Source: Ochromonas danica | Taxonomy: Eukaryota; Sar; Chrysophyceae; Chromulinales; Chromulinaceae | Assembly: GCA_015146655.1 (NCBI GenBank) | Contig: VKHL01000005.1 | Location: 341,540-405,539 of the forward strand | Length of the DNA stretch: 64,000 nt | Direction: 5' to 3' | In this document: positions 1-11,699 of the stretch, in pieces | How positions within the stretch are numbered: position 1 is the first letter of the stretch | Layout of the letters: the number at the start of each line of letters is the position of its first letter | The notes under the pieces: generated by a model | What the model was told of the DNA's origin: nothing | Databases searched by the model: none | The model's input: the letters and a program-made list of their open reading frames with translations, nothing else | Made by a program: the position numbers and the translations under genes

Positions 1-305
1 CACTAACGTTCGCGCAGCGGAGACGACTGAGAAAGTCTTGACTTCATCAACCAGCTGGATAATATCTTTCAAGTAGATCCACCCCTTGGCTTCTTTGTCA
101 CGCTGAGAGTAATAATAACAGAGTGCGAGCTCTGCTTGGTCAGATCCCTACATCATCACGAAAGAGGGAGAGAGAGACATGAATGATGCTGCTGGTACGC
201 CGTAAATACTGAACATCTCACCTTGACCTCTTGAATGCGGAACCATCGGTGGTTCTCTCCTTTGAAGAGTGAGTTAGACTTCTTCTTCAGAAGCCAGCCC
301 TCCAT
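1..305 (-). CDS. PH-domain protein, N-terminal fragment (runs off the left edge)
   Basis: Two exons are visible, 305-222 and 147-1, separated by a 74-nt GT-AG intron (148-221). The ATG at 305 starts a protein opening MEGWLLKKKSNSLFKG, then ENHRWFRIQEVK, and after splicing GSDQAELALCYYYSQRDKEA and KGWIYLKDI. This is the beta1-beta4 pattern of a pleckstrin-homology domain: EGWLxKK, RWFxL-like strand, LxYY, then KGxIxL. PH domains bind phosphoinositides or proteins at membranes. The domain starts at residue 2, so it is N-terminal; the rest of the protein is outside the window and its function cannot be told. The joined frame is open to base 1. The exact intron ends rest on phase agreement and PH pattern only. 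Confidence 0.72.
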
Positions 306-848
306 TGTTTGGCTGGGTCGAGTCGGCATGAAAATATCTTCTTCAACTTGAAGCCTTCAGAAATGAATGAATGAGCCAATAAACCCAAGAATACTCGCCG
401 CGCAAAGGCGATCAATCTCTTCTTATTTCCTGGTTTCGTGTTGGCGATGAACGTTAGTCCACTCTGCCTCTTCCAAAAGTCCACAATTTAGAGTCTTAAC
501 TGGAACTGAGTCTGACTTAAGTTAAGCAATATTAAGTTAAGCAGCTCCGGTGCTTACGCTAATATTGGCTGGCCATAATTACACCTGTACATCCATGGCG
601 CCAATGTCTTCTCCTAACTAAACTTCCCCCGAACAACTAAGCATTTTCTATAAACTAAGCAATCCATTTATAAGCAATAATAGCTATCTGCGCCCACTGC
701 AAGTCGCAGGCAGTATCACACATACAACAGAAGTATAAATATATACACTCACACACTTGATAATAGAAGGCAAAGATGAATCTCAATGACCACATACTAT
801 TCACTACAAGGAAATTTGCTGGTCTTCACGAGGTGGGGCATCTCTCAC
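306..848. other. intergenic stretch, no gene seen
   Basis: This 543-bp stretch lies between the start of the PH-domain gene and the end of the Ca2+-channel gene, both on the minus strand. I see no convincing exon or RNA gene. It contains two direct copies of TTAAGTTAAGCA 15 bp apart (517-528 and 532-543) and an AT-rich, CA-containing tract around 720-755. It should hold the promoter of the PH gene and the 3' end of the channel transcript. Confidence 0.5.
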
Positions 849-3800
849 CTACAGATCTATTTCATCGTTCTTTAGCGACTCGAGGATGTTATCCTGGCCG
901 TGCATAATGGAAACTAACAGCTTGTTGACCTTGCGGTCAGATAAATACATTTTTCGTAGCAATTGGGTAAGCAAGGAAATTTCAGTGATTTCATCATCTT
1001 TATTGTCCAAGCCGTTAATCTTCTCAAGAGTCAAACTCTTGGCAATTGGAATCATTCGGATGAAAGTCTGTAACAGACATGCGCATCAATTACTGGTGTT
1101 TGTCAAATAGGGGAAGTAGAAATGACTAACCTGCTTGTCTTTCATACAACGTACAGCATAGTTTTCTAAGCTGGAATAGCTAAGAGGATCCTTGAGCTCA
1201 AGATAGATTTTGAACCATGCATAGTGCCACATGTTGTGCTCTTCCAAGATGTGAGTGGTGTAGGAGACACCAGCTTGTTCGAAATCATCTCTTCCAATAG
1301 AGCAGATAAAGCACTTACTTCTGATATCTTCTTCTACGGCTTCCTTCTCAGCACGCATTGATGAAAATGTGTCAATAATCAAGCCAGAAATGACAGCTTG
1401 CAAGACCAGGTTAATCAAAATAATATAAGTGAGATTGTAGATCGTGCCGATTACTCCCGCCACTTGCCTAGAATAAGGAAACTTAATAAAGATATTTGGC
1501 TCAATATAGCCTTTGCCAGTCCATGCAGGTGAATTTGACAACCCATAATCAAGGTGCAACTTGAAACATTGGCCAGGGTCATCACATCCTTCATAACTGT
1601 TCAAGTTGTATTGAGTTCCAAAGAAGAGATAGGCAATAATGGAATAGAAGTAGAGACACAAAAACGCAAGAAGACAAGTAAAACCAACTCGCAAGACATT
1701 GCGAGAGATAGCAACATATAAGAAGAACATGTCATCAAACTGGAATACCACGTCAAGTAAACATGGTACGTAAAGCCAATAATAACCAGTGATCGCGAAA
1801 AATGATAGAGCACTAAGAACACACGGCCAAGCAGAGTCCCAAATGACCATTGCTGCCACTACAGGGAATTGAATGATATTGCCGGCTACAATTACAAGCG
1901 AACGATCAGTGGAGAAGAGAGAAGGAAGATTGTCTGCCGCATCGCTGTTTAGTAATGTGCGCAAAGTGAAGCTGGCCATGAGGCAAAAATGAGCAAACTG
2001 CAGGCTATAGATAACAATATCTTGCGTATCCCAGTCCCTCCACTCCAAATAGGTTGGTCTGCTTGCCATGGGTCGAAAAGGTTTGGTATTGGCACGAACA
2101 AACCAAATATTGAGAATGAAAGCGAGATAAAGACCAACAGCACGCTGACGCGGAAAGTAACGTTGAATGATCTCGAGACTCTTACCACCAAGAACTGCGT
2201 GAACAGGATAAGTTAGCAACAGCTTCAAACGTTCCTGACGCTTCATTACAATTGCAATGCGATTGATTTGGTTGAGAAAGTCGCCGATCTTTTCTTCAGG
2301 ACTATTGCGATTGACTTGCAAGATGATCTCTTCTTTGACCTTTTGCACCTCGGGATAGGGCCAATAGGTCGTCACGAACGAAGGCACCGGGAAGTACAAG
2401 CGACGTAGACGCCTGTCCGATCCAAGCAGCTCCACAGAGCCATACACAGACTTGGGCGTGATACCTTGCAGTTGCATCTCTCTATCCCATAGCGAGAGCA
2501 ACTCATCTGTACTCTTGAAATAAATGCCAATCGATTCAATCAGAGAGACATAAGCTACAGTTGAGGACGTTAGCAAATCCTTTGTTTCACCGCGCGCAGA
2601 TCCCATTTTAATAAAAAGACTATTAAGATTTTGAATGAGAATAGCGTCATTAAACCTTTCCAGAAGATCCATTGCCTGTTGGTCATCCGCACAATCTAAG
2701 CAAGACAGCAAAAGACGGAGACAGGAGTACTCGGCTTTGCGCACAACATCGATGAATAGCTTCTTGGAAATACCGAAAATAGCAGCGAAATCGCTCATCT
2801 TTCGGCTTTTGCATTTTATTTTCCTCTCCCAATCTTCCACTACATTGGAAATTTCCAAATATTCGGGATCATCAGCCTTGAGTAGGCTAAGTCTGGACAT
2901 TTCTTTCAGATATGTGTGGTTGAAACTCAAAGGGTCACAACCTTTCCAAACAATACTGCGAGACAGCTTCAGGGCCGAGTTACTAGACATGTGTACCTCA
3001 GTTTTAAGCTGCATTAAGCCCAAGAACTCGAGAATTGCAGGTGTTTTAGGGAGGGCTTGGAGAATCTCACTCACCGAGTCACGAGCGCAAAGACTAATCA
3101 ACTCCTCAAATGCTATATTTACTGTCCGCACGAACTGAGCAAAGACATATATATTGTTACGAGGATTGGACCATTCCATAAATCTACGTTTTGTGGAGTC
3201 TTTTTGAGCATAGATGGGCGGACCAAGCTTTTCATAGAATTGGTCATTGGAGATGTAGGTTAGCATCTCTGTCAAGCGAACCATTATCGACTGCACCAAA
3301 AAGCACAGAGCTTCAGTAATATTTACTAGATCTCGACTAGATACTCCATCTGCAGAAAGAAATCGCTGTGTCTTGGTGTTATCGCCTTTGCACAATGCAC
3401 CCGCAAATATGAAGAGTTGGATACTGGCCCGTAGAATATTCAACTGTTGCTGCTCTTCCCAGTTATCGTTCTCATGAGCCATACTGGAAATAATACCCAT
3501 ACTACATTTGCGAATAAGATCTTGTAGACCAAGCATGCAATAACATTCTGGTGGTTTTTGCTGCTCGACGGAAGCAAGTACAACACTAACGAAGGCCTCC
3601 TGTGCCTCATAATTTTCCCACGATAAATTCTCTCCCCCAAGCTTCAACATTAGAGGAGAAAACTTCCATATGTACTCAGAATTTTGATTAACATAGAGAC
3701 GGCCAAGAACTCGAACAACTGTGCGAACACTGCCCAAATGCAGAAGTGCTTGCTGAGTGCGATGCAGTTTTGCTCTTTCTCGCTCCACCATCAACATCTT

Positions 3801-6800
3801 GAGGTTCTGGCTCAAGAAACGTGAATTGCGAATATTCTCAATTTTTGTGCTCATCAACAAGTTCAACATATGAAGGAAGTTATATTCTGTTTGAGTGGGA
3901 TGGATGACATCTCCGAGATGCTGGAAGAGCGTTGAAAGGTAACGCCCCAAACCTTTCAACCAAATATCGAAGTTGCAAAAGCTATTGAACTTTCCAGCAA
4001 ATGTCTTTGATCGAAGTTGAGGAGAACCGCTATCTTCCAAAATGCGTAGACCCCCCAATCGAATGAAATGCCCCGCAGACTTTAGACATTTCTGTAGAAA
4101 GCGAAAGGTTGCTGTTTGGCGGAGATGAGTTTCAGAGAACACCACTCCAATATTCATTTTCTGACGAAAGAGAAGCTGTTCGTTTTTGCTTTTACCTCTT
4201 CGAGATTTATCGACATCATATTTAGAAGAAATATGACCAGTCACAATAGGTAGGCACTTCTTCTGGAATAAGTCTACAAAATAGCCCTCCGTGCAAAGAG
4301 CCATTCGATCCAAGATAAACCCTTGGAGGACTTCATACAGAGCTCTGGCAACATTTGTATACTCAGCGAGGTCAATCGAAGCATTGGTAATGCGATCAAA
4401 AATAAAATCACTTCTGGATACTAACATTAGATGAATAGCAGCACAAATCCAAAGAAGATCTAATGCGCAACCTTCATCCATTTGCCTGTACAGACAGGCG
4501 TCCTCAAAACTGAGAATGTTGATGATAATAGTGAGGCAATTGATACACTCCGACGGGACATACGATGTGCTTTTCATGACATCAGCGGCGGCAGCGACAC
4601 CACTCTTGGTGGGGAAACTACTTGCAACACGGTTTGCCGCATGCCTTGCGGCTTCTTTGTTGACCAGCTTTGACTCAAGTCCCCTAGCTTCTCCCACAAT
4701 GTAGTCATTAACCAAAAAAGCATCGATAACATTAGATTCTAGGATACGCTGCTTGATGGCCGGAATAACACCGAAAGTGATGTAATGAAATATCAACCTG
4801 CTATGCTCCAGTTTGTTCGCGTCTTTGAGCATAAACATCGCAATTCTCATAGACCGAATTTCGGGTAAAATCAATCTCTCAACACTCAAAATATCCGCAT
4901 CATAGAGATGGGTGGCTATGCGCACCAATTCTGTTTTATACTCCAGAGACAAGTCTGAAGCAAGCATTCCATTAAGCTGATCAATAGGACATAACATGCG
5001 CAGTATAACACGATTCGGTTCAGGCAGTATCTTCATTCTTGACACAAGATTTGTAAGCATCTTCACAAGAACTAAGCCATCTTCAACATCGCCATTTTCG
5101 TGAAGAACTTGAAGCCTCTCTCGTAGCAATGTGGCCATATCATCTTCCACCAAGCCAACAGTCTTCAAGTATACATTATCTGAGGGATTGAACAACAATG
5201 CAGAAAACAAATCAATCTTGCATCTATGTGCCTGATCAATAGGCAAGAAGTTAATCTGGGCGATAAGAATGTCGATGATATTGGTATTGGTGCCTTTGTA
5301 CTCGGAACAGCTTAGCAACAGATGAAGTAATTCGACAGCACCCGGGCATTCCGGATAGAAAGGAATGAGCAACTGATCCAGAAGGGGATATATGGTGTCT
5401 CGAACAATATTGTTCTCTCTGCCAATCAAATTGAAGAATGAGAACAATCTATTAAAAGCGGCTTGCTCCTCTAGACCTAAAGACTGCCATGACGGCCTAC
5501 CATGCGCAGCATAGCGATCAATGAGGATGGACGAAATAGTTCGAACCATGGCGGCCATCTGCGATGTAGCATCTAAAACCCACTTCAAATTGTTGTAGGC
5601 AAGTGAAGAATTCTTTTCACTTGAATATCTCTCCACTAAAAAGTTAGTCTCAACTTCGTCCATGCGGACTTTCTTCACGTCCAAGAGAAAGAAGTCGTCA
5701 TCTCCTCCAGGACAAGGAACTTCGGACGATCCCAAGTAATAACCCAGCACCTTGTCTCGATCATCTGTAAAACGTATTAACCCGCCCCTTTGGTCAGCAG
5801 CTTCGCCTTGGGATATCTTCTCAAGGAATCGATTAAGCAACAAAGAAGTGATATTTTCCAAGACAAAATCCAAGACATGCATGGAATAATCACGATAGTT
5901 GCGCAATGGAGAAAGTACTTCACCAACAAACTTCACTGCTAACGCAATATAGATATCCAGTAATCTTTGCATGAAGGCCTGCTGTGCATGGCCTGCGAGA
6001 TGGAGCGAGTCCAGCAATATACTGGCTTCCAAGGGAAGACTCAGTCGACGATTTATCAGGTCATAGCAGCGCTTACGAAGAGAACTATCACGATAAAGCG
6101 TCCCGCTAAAGAGCGCTGCAGTGATTCCATCATCGCTGATCTCCTCTCGAAATAGACCGTTAAGAGGCTTGGTTAAACTCTGTGGAGCAACCAACGAATT
6201 CAAATTATCAATATTTGCAGAATAGGCTTCCAGACTGTAATGGATAACTTTGCTCATGCAGTGATCCCAAATCTTCTGCGCTCGCATCATTTGCTTCATA
6301 TCATGAATAAGCGAAAGAATGTTAACCGCGTGAAGAACTACTGCAGCACAGTTGCGGTCGAGAAAGTGAGCATCTATTCGTTTAAGAATCGAATCGAAAC
6401 CTTGAAAGCTCTTTCTATGTTTAACTGCCTTCTTGAGACAACCCTTCGTTTGAAGTTTTTCGTCTTCGCCGCGCAATTCATCCAATGCTTCGTTGAGTTT
6501 CATAACAAGGAACTCCTCAACGCGATTTATTGTAAACGAGTCCTCTAATGAATCGATTTTCTTTGAACTAAATACATTCGATGCTTGGCGTGACAACGGA
6601 TTCGGTTGCTCATTGTCCTTGTTTTGAGCAGTGGCATCAATAGAACTATCGCTCAGATTAATGCTGTTTCTGAAGCATTCAAAGAACCTGAAGTCCACTT
6701 CATTGAAAAATCCTTTCGCCAGCAATGTATGAAACAAATGCAACAAGGCGTTTGTGTACATTATCTGGCCCTTCGTGGCTTGATGCGACAAGCTTATATT

Positions 6801-9800
6801 CTTCAGCTGTAATCTGATGAAATCGAACAGCTTAGCGCGAAGAACAAGACCAGAAGAGGAGCCATCACCTTGAAAGCGTACGCGACTAATGGGATTAAAT
6901 ACCTTCCCAATGCTAATACCAGGATTATATATGCTCTCCAAATATCCGCAATACCCACCGTCTTTCTTGTTTTCGTTTCCAGAAGGCTTCAATTGGCCAG
7001 ATGGAAGCGATCTCGTAGGGAAAATAAAGTCAACATTGACATATACAGACACTAGGAGATTGCAAACGATATGCCGATCATAATCCGAAATATTTGGTAA
7101 ATTAAGCAACTCCAACAAACATTCAGGAGGCAGCAGATTGCTCACGATTCGTTGACAAAAGATGTTCCCTCCACTGCAGATTGCATCCAACAGAATCAAG
7201 CTACTCCTTAACCAGTTATGATCTGGCCAAGCAGAGGTCAATGCTAACTCGAAAGAGATCCAGTCTTGTGAGGGTGGCTGACGAAGGAGTAGTTTGGTTT
7301 CCTTCTTCTTTGTTTGCTCACAAATAATTCCCAATACACCCTGGGGATGCCCACTTGGTATAGAGAAGCGCAAGTTTGCGTTTGGCTTCGACCGAGAGCC
7401 ATGGCGCTTGATCGAGTTACCATCATCGCGAGCATGAAGGTTATAGCCCGGAATGCGCGAACTAATCACACCCCAAAACTGCAAAGTCTCCATGATATTG
7501 TCACGATGAATAGGAGTATGCTCTAACTGCGATAGGATATCATCAGATTGGATATTCATTCCCATCAACTGCATAGCTTGAATCGGTGAGATTTGGCTGT
7601 GACTAACTGAAGTGGAAAGGAAGTAGAAGGGTGCTCGACTGCACCACCAATGCAGAAAGCCCCACATCGAAACTCCAAGCAAGTGCCCCATTTCCTCGTA
7701 AACAAACGGGCCCCCGAAACCAAGGTCTTCTAGCAGGCAAAAACATTCCTCAAGGTCCAAGACATCGTCGTTGCTTTCATCACAATTGTACACATTGAAC
7801 AGCATCTTCAGATTATCAGCTTCGCGCATAAGTTCTTTTCGTATGATCGCTAACGATCTTTCTTCTTGAGAAGGCATTGAAAATTGAGATTTAAACTTTA
7901 CGTGCCACTTTTCATGAAGGAAAGAAGTAATAAAGAGCATGCTGGTGCATCTCCTTTCAATCACCACCTCGGAGGATGACAGTTCCAAGCTGGAAGGCTC
8001 GCAGTTAATCAGTAGGTTGGCAAGGATGTTTTGAAAATGATCTGACGCTTTGCCTGAATTGCAAAGGAGAGTAAGCAATTTTAGAATATTCTCTGCAGAC
8101 TCGTGGTTATTCATGTGCATCCAACTCATCTGTTCGAGGATTTGGCGAATATCGCTCGAATGAATGGATCGAATGAGAACTTCGTCGACAGATAGCTGTC
8201 CTGGAGGGCTTGTCGTGTCATTGCTGTAATATTCCCGGCAAACCTCCATAATACTTTCGATTGGCGCATCCCAGCCAGAAATACGCTGCGAGACCAGAGA
8301 GATAAACATTCCTTGAATAGAAATAACTTTTAATGCGTTCTTCTCATTTTTATATACACATGCATGAAAGAGCTTTAGTATTGCTGTACATGCATTCTCC
8401 AAAAAGGAAGGTAGTTGCCCATAGGCATTGCGCATGTCAGAATCCTGCGTGAGATGTAGAGCTCGATGCAAAATAAAGAAGACATTTAGGAATTGGGCGA
8501 GCTGTTCCATCAGCATCAACTCAAACAGAATATTTTGACGCCTAATCATCTTGGCATTGAGAGGAATATTGCGATTGTAGAACTGGGACATGCAACCGAC
8601 TGCAAAATCTTCGAGAGCAGTGGGCTGGTACGGCGCAGGCTCTCCATGATTAACAGCCCGTCCTACCCAAGGTGCAAGAGATGAATATCTCGTTCTGTCG
8701 ATATCCGAGTGCTCAACTGGAGAGAGTGACTTGTCAAGATGAGGTTTCGATAAGGATGATGCGAGAGTGTCTTGAGCAGCCATATTTTTGTCCGTGTCTT
8801 TGAAAGACCTGTTATAAACATCATTCTCCTCATCATGATCACCGTCGTCATCGTCGTCTCGAAATTCATGACTGGAAGAACTTTCATCTTCTGCCGCCTC
8901 TGCATCATGCTGGGAAGTATCTTCATGAGCAGCATCTAATAAAAGCTGCGGTTCAGATAGAGTGTGGCTGGGTAAAAGCGACCCGTCACATTCAGTCTGA
9001 CCAAGAGTCCACAGCAAGAAGGTATACAATGCCACAGAAAAATGGCGAAATAATGGTTCGAAGAGTAGGTGATGAGATGGCGTAAGTTGAAGAGTAGCAG
9101 TGGCGGCTCTGGCTAGAGGCAATAACCTGGAAGCATATACGGTATCTTGCACCTCCTCTGGAGAAACGCGCTGGATATGGAAGACATCAGAATCTGCAAT
9201 CATCCCTTGGCGATAAGCCAGGGGAATTAAACTGCGATCAAGACTATACTCCCACCATCCTGAGTACTGTAGATGCTGTTGGACTTCAGTGAGATGCAAG
9301 CGAAGAGACGTGGTGACACTCTCAAGGATAATGTTCTCATCGTAAGCGATATAGTCGCCGTCGCCATTCTCGTATTCCATTTTATTTAGAGGGAAGACTT
9401 TGAAAATAGTGTACTTATTGGGCTGAGTGGATGTTGCAACTGTCCAACGAATGGACAGCCCTTTTGGTTGTTGAGAAACATCAATCTCGGAGTCTCTCCT
9501 CAACAACTTCTTCATATTGAAAGTAGGTGATTTCGCTGACTTACTCGCACTGGAGTAGTGACTGACCTCCATCTTGATCTCTAACGACCCAGCATCAAGT
9601 GCTCGTTTGTCCTTCAAGTTGACAGTAAAAGTCATAACACTATGATTAGCTGCAATGATAACATCTTTGAGAAGAAGGTCGCCATGACCCATATTACTGG
9701 CACCAAGAAGTGTCTGAGCCTGCATAAGATTCACTTTGAGAGGCACATTCAACAAATCTGAATATTTCGCCTCGAATGAAAACTCATTCTTTTTCGACCT

Positions 9801-11247
9801 CAAATTCCAGGAAGCCACATTGTTGCCTTCACATTGCTCGGTGTGAGCAGTGAAAACGTTTCCAAATGAGAAAGAGAGAAAGGTCAAATTCTTGCCCAAC
9901 CATTTATGCCTTTTCATTCTCGAAGCTGTCGCAGAGATGATGGTGACATTATAAGTCGATCCTCCTCCCCCTCCCTCATCAACACTGAAAACGTTATCAG
10001 CTTCATCCACCTCAATCTCTACTTCGCTGTTATCGATTCCCGCAGATGTGTTGGGAACTCCCTCCGACACCTTTACTTGGGACAAATTGATTGAAGACTT
10101 GGTTTTACCATTCGGTTGAATGAAAGTATGCTCTTTCAATTTCTTTGAATCAGATTTGTGAATGGGGCGTATAGCGAGATATTGACCAGTGACAAGATGC
10201 TTGAGTCTAATAGCCCCGCCATAAGGCACACGGTGAAACCTTCGATCAGCATCTGCCGAATCAATAGGAATGATCTGCCAAATACCAAGCGACGAGTATG
10301 CAACAGGGAAGTCATATTGCACGCGAGGTTGTTGCATGGCCAACGATCTCAACTGAACAGTGTGAACACGATCTTTATCGTCCATTCGTTTTCGACAAAC
10401 CGATCCTAAGGGTGTGATAGTGGATTGGATCTCATCTTCATCGTCAACTCGACATATAAGATGAGACCGATTCTCTCGATGTAAGCAACGCACGAAATCT
10501 CCACCCCTCACAAATTCAAGCGCGACCTTCCCGTCAGTGACTTCCTTCTCCGTAACAGTCTTTCTCTCATCCTTAACGGAGGATAGGCGAATAATTTTCA
10601 AGCCACTCCTAACATATCTATCATCAAGAGATTCCAAGCCAACTAAAGGATCCAGATCGCTTTCCTCATTAATGCGAAAAGATGTCAGAAAAGTATTTTT
10701 GTACTGGGCATTCTTGAGAACAACGTAGTCATTGTTGCGAACAGGATCGGCATCACCTCGAAGTTTATATCTTGGAGTAATAATCCACTTGTGTGCCAAT
10801 TCACCCATTCCTTCTAAAGATCGCCGTAGGTAGACAACCTGCATGGAAGAATTGTCACTGCCCTGTTTGCTGTCAGCAAATCCATGATCAACTTTATCCG
10901 ATGCCACGACGACAAGCTCAGAAGGAACATGGATTAGCTTGATTACAGAGCCGAATCGAATTTCTGGCCTCTATAAAATGAACAGTCGCGATGAGCTGAT
11001 GACTCAAACAAGAACACAAACATTAAGGCGTACCCACCTGACCAGAATCCGTTTCAACTCGAAACATGCATCTTGTGTAGTCTTGTATTCCCATTTCAGA
11101 AACATTCGCTACGCGAAGGTGGCTGATAGTCTCTTCCTGCTCTGGCAGTGGCTCGTTCGAAGAAGGAATGGCCAAAACGCCCAGTGAGTCTACTTCCACG
11201 GCGATAACATCTTTGGCACGTAATATACTGTTATCATCACTTTGCAT
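849..11247 (-). CDS. IP3 receptor / ryanodine receptor-like intracellular Ca2+-release channel
   Basis: Three exons (11247-11038, 10970-1131, 1067-849; introns 67 and 63 nt) give 3,422 aa; the middle exon is 9,840 bp without interruption. The N-terminus has the Ins145/MIR pattern (GSVIKLIHVPSELVVVA; GGAIRLKHLVTGQYLAIRP), followed by RIH-type helical regions, a very acidic stretch (about bases 8820-8935) and a C-terminal ion-transport segment from about residue 3020. The family signature after the pore is clear: VISGLIIDTFSSMRAEKEA, then CFICSIGRDDFE and HILEEHNMWHY, the C-C-H-H cytosolic motif of IP3R/RyR. Length lies between IP3R (about 2,700) and RyR (about 5,000). The usual GGGxGD selectivity filter is absent; the aligned stretch reads WTGKGYIEPN. 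The open frame extends upstream to a GTG at 11262; the first ATG is at 11247. Expected role: ER or vacuolar Ca2+ release. Family assignment is firm; ligand is unknown. Confidence 0.93.
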
Positions 11248-11699
11248 ATTTACAAAAAGCACAGAAACAATGCCAGAATGTGACTAGGAGCGAACACTAT
11301 TATAAATTAAATCAAACTCTCAAGCGATCTCAGCGGAAAGACGAACAGAAGGGCCACTCAGCGCAGAGTTGGCGAGCCACTAGTTTAAACCAGCAAAAAG
11401 AGACTTCGCAGACTGAGCAAGGGGAAATTTAGATGTATCAAAGATCTTACAACAATTCAATTGCAAAGCAACTAAGTCATAGCATAGCTATACATATTCC
11501 CAACATGAAGATTTCATCTCTAATTTTGCATGTTCAATAATCTTTATGAACATCAAGCAACGCACTCAAACTCAAATTCATTACATGACCGATTGACGAC
11601 AGTTAGGTTTGGGAAGAGTGAGCCTCATCACGAGAAGAAGAGCCTGAAGAACGGAATATATATATACCTTGTAAGACAAGGGAAGGGAAATTAGGAACA
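11248..11699. other. intergenic stretch between channel gene and KH gene
   Basis: This 452-bp stretch lies between the ATG of the Ca2+-channel gene and the stop codon of the KH-protein gene, both on the minus strand. It should contain the channel promoter and the KH 3' end. The only coding candidate is 11603-11643, a possible alternative last exon of the KH gene (see that entry). An A/T-rich word near 11295-11310 could be a promoter element of the channel gene, but nothing proves it. Confidence 0.4.
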
